This document shows positions 33,601 to 44,800 of a stretch of 64,000 nucleotides of DNA, in pieces. Location of the stretch: positions 3,534,001-3,598,000 of the forward strand of contig OX485804.1 of assembly GCA_950295325.1 (NCBI GenBank), in the 5' to 3' direction. The position numbers were made by a program, and so were the translations under genes. Numbering within the stretch: position 1 is the stretch's first letter; every line of letters begins with the position of its first letter. The notes beneath the pieces were generated by a model that saw nothing but the letters and a program-made list of their open reading frames with translations, had not been told where the DNA came from and ran no database searches. The DNA is from Polytrichum commune (Eukaryota > Streptophyta > Polytrichopsida > Polytrichales > Polytrichaceae).

Positions 33601-34793
33601 ATGCAAGCTACAGGTGATGGACATTGTCAGCATGAATACTTGTCAAGTCAATCAAAGGTTCTGGAAGTTCCAAAACAGTTCACATATAGTCCATTTGTAC
33701 ACAATTCAGAGGATTAGGCACGCATAGATGAATGAGGAATTTAAGACCATTTTGTTGCCTTGAGCCCAGCACTGAATGTTTCACACCAAGAAGACTATGG
33801 ATATGAGGCAACCATATGGATAAATTATGCCTGTGAAGAGTGTACTACCTCTGGTTGTCTGTACAGGTTAGGCAAGCAACCACCCTCCCATTTCAATCCC
33901 ATGAGCAGGAACCCTTTCTGTAGAATACTATATAGTGTTTATGGACAAATCCGTGTTGCATTTCATGTACTTCTTGCAAAACAAGCTCACCATTCGGAGA
34001 AAACTGTACACAAGACACTCTGTACTTGTGTGCCTTCAAATCGGCAATGAAGGTTCCAGTAGCCACCTCCCAAATAACAACAGCCGGTTCATGCCCTGAC
34101 TGCAGTTACAAAGACAAAACAATCTGTCACATATAACAATCTTTCTGGGCTAAAAATACCATTGAAAATCTCCAATCCTCACCAACATAGTAGTAATTAA
34201 GAATTAAAAGTGGAATTATCCTAAAACTGCATATTAGTAAAAACATCTGAGTCCTGATGTGCATATGCAAATCCTACCTTTCAATGCTGCGAGAAAGTTT
34301 ATGCTGAAAGGTATATCCTTCAATTGCACAACCTGAAAGGAAGGAACATCAGGTTGCGCAATATCCCTGTCAGTTTAAACCTGATGTTCCTTCCTTTCAG
34401 GCTTAAACAAAGAGGGGGCATTGCACAACCTGATGTTCCTACATTTCAGTACTACAAGCTCAAAGGTCTATGCTGTTTAAGTTGCCAAAAATGGGTTTGA
34501 AGCAGGATAGATGAATTTGGAAACAAATCAGGATTGAAAGTGTCTGTATGACAGACCTCTCCAGCAGCAATAAATTTTCCTCCGTGAGCCGAGTAGGCAA
34601 CACATGCAAAAGCCTTGGGGCTTCTTGGAGCTGTGAGGAAGTGTGTCTGGGAGTTGGTCTTGACATTGTACACCACCACCACGCACCCGGCCAGGTAGGC
34701 CAACTCATCACTCCCAGTGTTGCATGCTAGCCCATTAGCAGTTGTGGTTGTCAGCCCAATGACCCTTTCGAGTTCAAGCTGCATGCACCCCAT
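24650..34793 (-). CDS. WD40-repeat scaffold protein, MABP1/WDR62 family
   Basis: I assembled 21 coding exons, all in phase, giving 1616 aa: 34793-34557, 34099-33991, 33560-33195, 32961-32906, 32654-32402, 32108-32053, 31833-31566, 31267-31086, 30891-30746, 30389-30288, 30169-30031, 29793-29707, 29569-29408, 29268-28948, 28785-28621, 28426-28242, 27677-27158, 26890-26572, 26473-25871, 25402-24992 and 24813-24650. Human MABP1 and WDR62 are about 1515 aa. Family signatures include [13 protein letters not shown] (exon 1), SLYVWDV (exon 6), [16 protein letters not shown] (exon 8) and [12 protein letters not shown] (exon 14). WD40 blades fill residues 1 to about 735. An acidic, Ser-rich, probably disordered region follows, then a helical stretch around [20 protein letters not shown] that matches the C-terminal dimerisation helix of the animal proteins. 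Those proteins scaffold JNK and spindle-pole complexes; the plant role is not shown here. The acceptor of exon 19 (CCAG|AT) was chosen to keep phase, and exon 15 uses an AAG acceptor. An earlier start exon is possible. Confidence 0.9.
34332..34401. repeat. Perfect 23-bp inverted repeat in WD40 intron 1
   Basis: CCTGAAAGGAAGGAACATCA... (34332-34354) and its exact reverse complement (34379-34401) are 24 bases apart. A third, direct and slightly diverged copy of the right arm follows at about 34428-34449. It could be a recent fold-back or a small hairpin RNA locus; nothing here decides. Confidence 0.85.
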
Positions 34794-36130
34794 TCAACTC
34801 AAGAGATCAATAAGGTATCCTTATTGAAATGCGTGCAAGGGTGAAGTAGCACTGTTCTGCCGCGAGTACCGGCTCATAACTGCACATAGAAGATTGATGT
34901 TCCAAATTAAGAACAGTTAGCTTGGCTGGGAACAAATCAGCTGACATACAAAACGAATAATAGGATTTTGGCAAGCCTCCCGAAGGACAAATATATTAGG
35001 ACCGGTGTAAATTCATCAACGACGGAAACAATTAGCTTGGCTGGGAACAAATCAGCGAATATTCAAAACAAAGGATAGGATTTCGGCAAGGCTCCCAGAG
35101 GACAAACAAATACATGAGAGTAGGGTCAGCCTTACTTCCAAGAGTGTATGACGATCCTCACCTTCCCACAAGATTCAACCTTTTTAGGCTTTCGTCTGAT
35201 AAGCCTCATGTTCGAATGAGTAGGTTCTACAGCCAGCCAACCTCAAAAAAATTTGCAGCTACGACTCCAAGTCATCCTACTCTGCCAAAAATCACAGAAT
35301 GTTAAGAGCAGCAGGCATCCAAGGAGGAACTGATCATCTGGGGTTCAAAACTCAAATTGCCACTCCAGCAACCATAGGCAGATGTGGAAATTGGAAATTG
35401 GGGATGTAATTGCAAACCCGTTGATAGCTCCTTCAATTGCACAACCTCATGTGTATATGCGAACATCAACAGTACCAAATCCTCAACAATACAGATGCAG
35501 ATCATAGGCGAATTCGAAATCACTCGATAATGCTTGCCAAATCAGGAGTTGCCACTGGCCTAACCTCCTCAAATGGTATGATATTGGAGAGTTTCAAAAA
35601 CTCAGACCCCATTCTCAACCTAATTCCGAAAATTAGACCAAGCTAAAGGTTAAGAGGATACCATACACAGTCAAAAAAACAATGTGACCACACTCGGGAC
35701 AACTTCAATTCTCCTTCTGTAATCTGAACCTACCTCATGGCTCGGAAATTCTTAAAGCATCTCTCCCATGGCAGAATTTGGATTTTTCCTATATCCAACA
35801 TTTTATTTTTATTTTTCAAAAATCTATCCTTACTCACCTCCCACCGTCATTCTCGTTCCATGCAAGAGACCCGAAGCTGCAAAATCCTCCGAGCAACCAG
35901 GAGACCAACTCCTGGCCGGCTCTTTTGGGCAGATCCAGCTCCCAACGTGAGAATTGTGAAAAAAGTGAGCACCAAGTGTAGATCGGAATTGAAATTGCAA
36001 CCGAGACTGTGGATCCAGGATTTGCAGTTGCGCAAAAGCGATGGCGTATTCCAAATTCTGCAGGCATTTGGTGCATTGAAGGCTGCGAGGTGGAGCTTCA
36101 AACCTTCAAAGCTTCAAAGGAGGATGGGCG
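34794..36130 (-). other. Probable 5' UTR and promoter region of the WD40 gene
   Basis: TGA stands directly before the ATG at 34793 in the same frame, so that ATG is a workable start. About 1 kb upstream, a GC-richer stretch (35840-36130) ends at a strong donor, GAG|GTGAGTAAGG, with exon end at 35838. This fits a non-coding first exon. An alternative is an acceptor at TGCATGCAG just inside the present start, joined to an unseen start exon. A 154-aa plus-strand ORF here (35737-36201) has no recognisable domain and was not called. Confidence 0.4.
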
Positions 36131-36711
36131 GGAATGCAGGCTGCTCTGAAATCTATGTATGGCTTACATTCTACGTCTTCAATAAGTCCCCATTTTCTTG
36201 ACTATGTAAGCGGACCGCACATTTTGTTACGAAATGTAGGTAGTGCTTAGTATGTTCGTCCTGGGTACACCTTCTTGGTTTGGCGATGGGCGTTTGGCCC
36301 TCATGTACGCGACGTGCACATTCTGGGAGGCCTCGTTGGCTCGGTCAAATGGGGCCAAACCAAAGAACACGTGGCAGTTGTGCCTCCTTTACTAAAACTT
36401 TATAATTGATAATAAAGCGATCTATAGAACAATTACTGTAGAGTTTCCAATGTAAGTTATGAACATGATTGCTTTCATCTTGAAAAAGAAAGAACCTCAA
36501 CGTAACTCAACTAAGTACTTTTTGGTTTGAAGTTGAATGCAATGGAATAGATACATACCTAAAGGCCCATCCCCACATGGCTTTACCAAATAACCAAAGT
36601 CTTTCCAAAAAACCAAGTAGTTCTCTCACGGTTATAGCAAAGGCAGCCGGCTATCCCAGTGCACCTACAAGAACTTTTTCTGGAGATTTTCTAGTAGGTT
36701 TTAGTTAAGTA

Positions 36712-36930
36712 CACTAAATATGATATTTTGTGTCACTTGCTATTTGGAGTTACACACTCTTATATATTTTAATCATTAAATGTCATTTTTTACCAAGTAA
36801 AGATGTTGATGTTTTATAATGTTCAAAGAACCAATTCGACCTTTGTTGGTAAAAAAATGAGATGTACAATAAACAATTATAGCGTTGCATAATTCCAAAT
36901 AGCAAGTGACACTAAATATCATATATAGTG
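36712..36930. mobile_element. TA-flanked MITE, copy 1
   Basis: Ends are CACTAAATATGATATTTTGT and, inverted, ACTAAATATCATATATAGTG, with TA on both sides (36710-36711 and 36931-36932). It is 219 bp with no ORF. The inverted ends extend about 45 bp and include GTGTCACTTGCTATTTGGA. TA duplication points to Tc1/mariner mobilisation, although the terminus is not the classical Stowaway CTCCCTCC. Confidence 0.85.
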
Positions 36931-37350
36931 TAGCTTTCACACGTGTTCATTGTTTTATCTATTGAGCAATGACATGTTGGATAGTTTTTGTCCCATTCCC
37001 AAATGTCTTACCACTCATCTATCTTATTATGGGTTTTTGTTAACGAAGCTCCTCGTGCCCTCATAGCTAAGACTAAAAACAACCAATCACAAGGGCCGGA
37101 AGCGGCCCTTCTAAAGGTCCTACATTCTTGCCTCATCTCTAGGTACCAATGGGGGTTGGTGTTTGAGGCTTAAAACCTTCACTTTTAAACCATGCCATGT
37201 CCTTTGCCAACTAGGCTCAGGATTAGATAGCTTCTATGATGTGAAGGCCATGTTTAGAATGAACTTTTGGGCTAAGCTAAAGTTAGGTGGCAAGGGGGCA
37301 TAACTTATTGATCCCATAAATTTCAAACAAACATTGTGCCATATCATAGT

Positions 37351-37381
37351 CTATGGTTCCTATGGTTCCTATGGTTCCTAT
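37351..37381 (+). repeat. 9-bp microsatellite (CTATGGTTC)
   Basis: Three exact units and a partial fourth. Confidence 0.9.
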
Positions 37382-39371
37382 AATGAGCCCACCTAGAAGT
37401 AGGGGAGAGAGGGAATTATCGTATGCAACAATGAATAGGGAGAACCAACCACTGGTCGTAGATGAACCAATTGAATTTGAGAAATAACTAGTTCGAGTTA
37501 AAATCCAAGAATAGTATGCTTTGCAAAGGTTACTTTCTCAAAGTGAATTCAACACCAAAATTAGCTTTAAAGATCCAAATTAGTGTACTCGTGGTCATTT
37601 GAGATGAATTGCAAACAAACCTAATATAGGAGGTCAATATTTTATATTGGATGACTGAGAGGTACATTTGTATACAATAGTTCCCTCTCTCCAAAAGTAG
37701 GCATGAGACCACATGCCCATCGATCCCTCCTTGGGGTTCATGCATGGTGTTAGATGGTTTGATATAATTTACCTCCCCGAAAAATATAGCTTTGGCAATA
37801 TTCATTCTCCAAGTGTTACATTGCAACAATTTTAATAATGCAATGTTATTATGAAGTAATGTTTTGTGTTTTTGTTGAACTTATAGGTTCTCAAAAATAA
37901 AGAAAAACATGAGAGTGTGTTGTGGGGAACATGGCGAGAATCACCAAAATACACTACCACCTTGCTCTTTACTATTATTTTTTGAAAACATGATTCCATC
38001 ATCTCCCTCAAGAAATATTTGATTGGCATGGCCAGGATGGATGTTGGTGTCTAAATGGTGTTCGTTCAAATCCCTCCCCGTATTCATGCACACACAAAAA
38101 CAATAAAATTTTGTTGTCACACAACATTGTCCATTTTCTAAGCACCTCCAACTTTCATTAAAAAAAATGCAACAAGTCCTTTGGTTTTGTGTTCAAAGAA
38201 AATATATTTTAGAATTAAATCATAATAAATCATAGTAATAATCAACCACTAAAATACTAACATAGTCAAACATAGTCACATAGTGAACATGGTAATCAAT
38301 GAATATCAAATTGGGGTTTTTTTTGCCAGTAGCGACCTTGAATATAAAAACATAAAAATATTGTCTTAAAAAATTGAAGTTTTATTGCCGAATTTCCCAA
38401 TATGCATGAAATTGCCAAACTTGCCAATGTTAGAGAGAAAAACGACGGTTGTGATGTTCTATCATAGTAATTTCCATCGGTGGTAAGTTTTGTGTCTACT
38501 TACCCAAGGCGACCATTGGGCTCCTTTCTTGAGCCCACTACCATGGTCACATGGTCACATGATCACTTACCTTGCAATGGTAGTACATTTAATGACTACT
38601 ATGGGAAAACCATGGTAGGGAATTGTAATATTTGGTTTTGTAAATCAATGATTGTTTATCAACATTGAAAGAGCATGGTAGAGCAATAATCAAAATGTTA
38701 TGAATATAAAGATATCATTGCCTAGTATATGGTCGTTTAAGAAGAGAAGTATAATCTTCATTTTGCTTTACATGAAAAAGATATTCATATGAGTTCTTAA
38801 CATTTGAAAGACAATGGCTATGAATACGGTTCGGATTTATCAATTATCTTTTATAAATTGCATGTTTGAAAAATACATTAAAGACCCAAATACGTCAATG
38901 ACCTTAGTATAACCCTAGGAGAAGTGGGCAAAAAGCTAAAAGTGTTCATTGGAGACTCGCTTATCTCATAACATTGGTAAATTCTACATGCCACTTACCC
39001 TAGGCAAGAGAATAAACCAACCAAGGCCCAGGAATAAACATATGATGATTCTAAAAAAACAATTGCTTTAATGTGTTGTGACAAGGTCCGGTTTGCATGG
39101 AATATGACATTTAAAAAAAAAAAATTCAGAATGAGTTAAGGATAACGGGGCTTAGTAGTGTTGTGCTTACTAATATACAATGTTGTGATTAGCAAAATAG
39201 ATTTCCATGAAGTGTTTCAAGCATGTTAAATTTGAGTTTCTCAAAGTGTCCACCATTACCTTTAGGCGATTCTCCCACCTTTATACCTTATCTTGCTCTC
39301 CCCTTTGCCACATTTGGCCACAACACTTCAACATCCAGTTTTCCGCGTCCGTCGTCGCTCAACCTGCAGCT

Positions 39372-41847
39372 ATGGCGTCGTCGTCCCTGCTGGCCCTCCC
39401 GGGGGCATCCTCGCTCGCCTACAACACCCTCCCCACCACGCGCACCGTCTTGGAACCCAAGAAACCAAACTCCTCCTCGTGCCTTAAGGCGAGGTGCAGC
39501 AACAGCAGCCTCGCACAGCCACCCGCGGAACCCAAATCCACCTCAGCACCAGCAGCGACGATCATGTCGTGCTCGCGACGGGAGCTTCTGAGCGCAGCCA
39601 TGGCGGCATTGGGCGGCGCTGTGGTGGCGGCTCCCCCGCAGGCGGAGGCAGCAGCTTCCGGACAGGCAACCTGCGGGACGTACAATGTGAGTCCGTCGGG
39701 GCTGGCGTATTGCGACTCTTCGGTGGGTCAGGGAGTTGCGGCCTCCAAGGGCCTTCTTATCAAGGTGAGAGAGAGAGAGAGAGAGAGATGAGCGGGTCTC
39801 TCTTGTCTAACCAATCTAATTCAGTTCAAGTCAATTTAATTGTGTGTTCGGAGGATGTCTCGACTGGGTGGGGGTGGTGGGGGACAAGGAGATGTGTGTA
39901 ATCTTGGAATTTGTGGAGTAATCTTTGTGGCGAATTGCAATCTTACATGAGGGATATTGTTGTTGCCACCAATTGATCATTTATGACGGTGACATCTTGC
40001 AAGTGATTGGTGGTTTTGAGCTACCCTTGGGCATTGGCGGGGTTGACTTTGTGAATTCTGCTCACAATGCGGGAGTTCCAGTTTCTTGTAGGAAGCATTT
40101 AGTTGGCTGAGGGTGTAGGTAAGTTGGAAATGATGTCTGATGTTTTTGTTGTTGGTTTTATTAATTATATTTCTGGGTGGGGAAAAGGAGAATTGCATTG
40201 GCTGAGAATTGGATAGGATGTTGTATTTTGAGCAGGCTCATTACTCTGGAAGGCTTGAGAATGGCGTGGAGTTTGATAGCAGCTACAAGCGGGGAAAACC
40301 TCTCACTTTCCGTGTCGGTGTTGGAGAGGTACGTTCCAATGTTGGATCGGTATATAGGTGATTGCATTGATATCAATAGTCAACTCAAATAATCAACTCA
40401 AATAAGGGTATCAAAGAACCTACCCTTGGGTATCAAAATTGTGATACCAGTCAAATATCTGGTGGGTATCTCAAGGTTAGAGAATCTTTGTAAACCCGAG
40501 TAAATGTTTGGGTCAATACCTAGGTGTGAAGGTTCTTGCATGGTATATAGACCAGAATAGTATTGAAAATAAAAATATCCTCGAACAATCATACCCTACT
40601 GGTACCAAAAAATGTGAAATCCTCATTATAGATACCCAAGTGGTATCAAGAAATAAGGATACCAGTCCAACACTGGTACGTTACCACTGTAGGAGTTGCT
40701 AAAGTGGGAGTTCCTCCATTTCTACAAAAATGGAGGGGAGAATCTATTCAGGTCTGTTGTTGTTTTTTGCCAGAAAATACAACCTATTGCATCTCTGAGT
40801 TTATGAATTTGTTAGGCTTGTTGAAAATCTGGTGAGACATCCGTCGTTAAGAATTTATCCATAAAAGTAGCTCACGGAAAAGCTTCATTAAGTAGTTATT
40901 GTCTTTCAACTCCTATATAGCAAACATAGATATCTACCTGATCGAATACCTCTTTTACATGTTTCGTAAGAGATAACAACTCCACCTGGAATATCACCTC
41001 ACAGTGTTAAATTCCAGAAATATACTTAATAAGGTGAAGTTCTGGTAGCTCCTGCATGTAATTTATAAGCCCTGAATAACAATGCAATAGCCTCAGCTTC
41101 AGAAACCAAGTTAATTGAAATATACTCCATACATCTTCAGTGTAATTGTCTGGCCTTTTTGGGTGTCCAAAATGCTCACACACAGAAATTTATTAGCTTA
41201 GGTCTGATCTGTTTGTTAAATTTGGTTACTGAGCCGTGAGCCAACAATACTGTAAGAGATTTGTTGCATGGCAGAGCAAAAATATGGTACAAACCAGGGG
41301 AATGCACTTCAACTCAGGAGGCAGAGCCACCATAGCCATTTGATTTAATTTGAAGGACTTTCTTGTGTGATCCTGGATGCAGGTTATTAGAGGATGGGAC
41401 CAAGGCATTTTGGGGACTGAAGGCATACCTCCAATGCAAGCAGGTGACAAGGATTTTCTCATAACTCTTACCTTGCTTTTAGTATTACATTTGGTGGATC
41501 CTCCTAGTAGAAGTAATTTTTAGTGAATGCTGGTGCATTTACTGGAGCTCATTGCTTGTGGCCATGGTATGCAGGTGGAAAAAGAACTCTTAAAATTCCT
41601 GCCAACCTTGGCTATGGCGAAAGGGGAGCTGGCTGCAGATTAGGTGAGCATGTGTGGTTCCTTGGTTGGAGTCATCAACACAATGCCATTGTCTTTCTCC
41701 AAATTGTCTTTTATTGTAATGTGAAATACTCTTACAAGGTGATGTATGGATTTCTCAAGAGTTTGGTGTTTGTGTCTCCCAGGATCATGCCTTATCCCTC
41801 CAAACTCAACTCTCATCTTTGATGTAGAGTTTGTTGGAAAAGCCTGA
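39372..41847 (+). CDS. FKBP13: FKBP13-type peptidyl-prolyl isomerase, thylakoid lumen
   Basis: Exons are 39372-39764, 40236-40328, 41383-41443, 41575-41643 and 41783-41847, all in phase, giving 226 aa. The enzyme isomerises Xaa-Pro bonds; Arabidopsis FKBP13 acts in the thylakoid lumen and interacts with the Rieske protein. A Ser/Ala-rich plastid transit region is followed by a twin-arginine lumenal signal: S-R-R at 68-70, a hydrophobic stretch, then AEA near 93. This implies Tat import. The mature part has the family cysteine pairs, Cys101/Cys114 around VSPSGLAY and Cys203/Cys208 around GAGCRLGSC, which form thioredoxin-sensitive disulfides in the Arabidopsis protein. FKBP pocket residues are visible: Tyr134, Asp145, the VIRGW motif with Trp167, Tyr196 and Phe218. 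The first Cys pair has one more residue between than Arabidopsis FKBP13. A GA microsatellite follows the first donor. Confidence 0.95.
40381..40690. repeat. GGTATC/GATACC-rich segment in FKBP13 intron 2
   Basis: At least four GGTATC and three GATACC motifs occur within 310 bp of the second intron, some as close inverted pairs such as GATACCCAAGTGGTATC. The intron is about 1.05 kb, the longest of this gene. The segment may be an old insertion; no clean ends were found. Confidence 0.4.
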
Positions 41848-44800
41848 AAATTTCAAGCATTTCCATTCCCATCTTAGGCACCCTCCCTCCTTATACTGGT
41901 AAGCAATCAAATTTACAGTCCTTTTAAGTACACGTTCATGTCTGTCCCATTAGATTCCATATCAGAGTTTTACTTTGCATTCTTGATTCAATGGGAGTCT
42001 TTGTTGGGAGTTTTTCCCCTATGAATTTGTATTGGTTGTCTTGCATACAAAATCAATAATTTCTTTCCACTTGTGGTGCATGCTTGGAGGTAGTGTTTGA
42101 ATTTGGGTGAGGATCAACCTATTTTTGTTCATTGAGGGCCAAACTCATTTGAGGGCCTCTTGGCGTACCAAAATGACTTTAACCCTCAATGAACTGATAT
42201 AAAAATGTTCTTTTGTTCAAATCTCCACACTACCTCCAAGGATGCACCAAAAACTTACTGAACATGGAAGGTCTTGTATGCAAAACAATCAATTCCCGGC
42301 CAAAAATCATGTTGAATTTAAGAATCAACTCTAAATAGTGCATTGCACTTGAAGCAATTGAGGATTGTGTTCTAGCAGAGTGCTTTTTATGCACTGTTAT
42401 TGATTGTTGTATGTCTTGGTGATTCTTGCAGGATACCTTGTTGATGTTGGCACTGATCATATTCACCAATCAATAGTGACCTTGATGTGGTGGTGATCAA
42501 ATTCACCACCAAACTCCCAACTCACTTTGTTGGCATAATGTCCAAGTGCGGCTTCTATTCTCGACAGCAATTTAGCTTCAGCCAAGGCTGACTTGTCCTT
42601 CTGCTTATGGATTGAAGAGGCTGTTTATTTTTTTGGTAACAGTGATGAGCCCCTCGAGGGTAATCTGTACCTGTTGCCTCAAACTGATGGATTTCGTGGG
42701 GAGTTGTCATTTTTGAGTGATGGATGATGTCTTCTTTACTTTAATTTACTTTAGTATTGTTTTCTTTTCTTTTTATATCTCAACATCTATGTGCATACCT
42801 CCTGTGAGCTATACATAGGGAAGTCTTGTCAATGCGGAGGTGGGTCCAATTTGTGGAGTGGAAGAATGTAACAAATTGTGGCCAAGTTAGCATTTTTATT
42901 TAATTTTGGTATAATGTGAACACTAGATTGTGTGGAATCATTTAAATCTTGTGTTCAAGGATGTTGATCTCCATCAATACTTTCCCAGGGGAGCCATTCA
43001 GGTGCATTCTTAGGGTGTCATAATAACTTCACATTCAAAGCACGAGCATGTCTTGCCTCCATCATATGCTGAAAAGCATCCAGTATTGTACGAGTCACAA
43101 GGATTAACCCCAAAAGGCTGAAGCAAAATTGCCCCAAAATCGCTTGTTCAGTTCAGTCCTATTCAGAAGCTCACTAATGAAAATCAGCACCTCTTATGGT
43201 AGATCTGACTGCATGGATGGAAGCTTTGTAGAGTCAAGAGTTTTTGTGCAAATTTTCATCCGTCCATGTGTTCGGAAACTAGAAGATAATAATGTAATTG
43301 TGTGCTAGAGTTGTCAGACAGTGGTGATTGCCTGAATGGAAACGTCCGAGTTGATTTCTAGGGGTTAAGGCATCCCACATGCATATTGAAAAGTCAAGGA
43401 TGACATAAATTCAAATGAACTCTCCATCCACACTTCCATTTTGATAAAACCCAAGCACACAAAAAGCATTGTCAGATGTGGCATTGGCTTCACACATGGA
43501 CGATCAACTTCAGATTCCACATCACAAACATTAAAGTAGAAAGCTTTTTATTTAAATAAATAAATAAATTCTATGTCTTTGCAACATGCAAAGCTTCTAA
43601 TGTTAGGTGTGTTTACACACATGCCCAAGGGCCATGAGAAAAACTAATTTAGGATTTTTCATGGTCATGGTCGGCAAACTGAAAACCATGACCAAGAGAA
43701 ATCCACATCACTTCTAAAAGATTTGATCACTTGACATAGTGTAAAGCACACTTAGACCAATGTTTTGAATTAAAAAATGAACCTTTTAAGATGCTCAAAT
43801 ACATTTACTAAATTAAAACTTCTCAAACTTTGATAGAATTTTAGGATCTAAAAATAAGGGTATAAGCATGGGACATGTTTGCACGTAAATGCACTTGGGA
43901 ATTTTTGGGGTGAAAACGTATGAACTCCATGATTCAGATTATGCAATTGTTGAATGTGATTAATGCATGTTTAGTAGGATTCAATCGTAAGGGTATAAGC
44001 TTTTTATAAATCGCATATATATATGTGGCAGTTCATGTGTCATATTCATGTAGATACTGATAGTTTTATAGGAGGTAGCATGAATCATGCAACATTGACA
44101 ACTTGTTTTGGGGAGTAGAAACAATGATAGCTTGCAAATGAGATGAATATATTTTTCAAAAAAGATATGGAGAATCACCTCATTATCTCAATATCAATGC
44201 ACTAGAAAATAATGTCAACAACATACATGAATTTGGTTTTCTTCCGATGCTTGCGAAACCCTAATCCTAAATGTTGTTTCCAATGAGCTTAAACTTTCAA
44301 CTAATTATATGGACACAAAAAAAACACATATTTGGAAAACCTCAATGGTGGATGTTGCTCAAATGTCAATTGGTAGTATCGTTGGTAGTGTACCACGCAA
44401 GGAGTCTCCTAAACAACGATGTTGCAATTCAAAATGAACTTATTCGAGATTGTGCCACAACCTTTGACCTCGGAGTTAAATAAGCAATTTGAATCAAGGA
44501 GGTTGTGAGGACTTCTTCTCCTCACCATGTTGTTAAAATTCTATGTTATCCTTAACCCTTCATCTTCTACAAACTCCTACGTGGTAATATACTCAAACAT
44601 TAATTACTATTACGTATTATAACTTTACAAAACTTAGTAAACATATGCCCTATAGATTTGTTATTGATTCATCTCAAATGACTTTGAGTAGACTACTTCA
44701 GAGTCTTTAAAATCAATTCCAGTATCAAATCAACATGAAAAAAGTAACCTTTGGTCTACATACTATTCCATGGCTTTTATTAATATTGGATGGATGATAG

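Larger units (their letters stand above)
36200..39200. other. Intergenic, MITE and AT-rich DNA
   Basis: This holds MITE copy 1, a 9-bp microsatellite at 37351 and diverged fragments that recur elsewhere in the window. The block near 37590-37650 (CATTTGAGATGAAT...) resembles 61845-61920 and, inverted, 44655-44690. The block near 38765-38830 resembles 9470-9530. No gene was recognised. Confidence 0.45.

Noticed and set aside
35737-36201. 154-aa plus-strand ORF
   Set aside because: No domain, Arg/Ser-rich low-information composition, and it overlaps the likely 5' UTR and promoter of the WD40 gene on the other strand.
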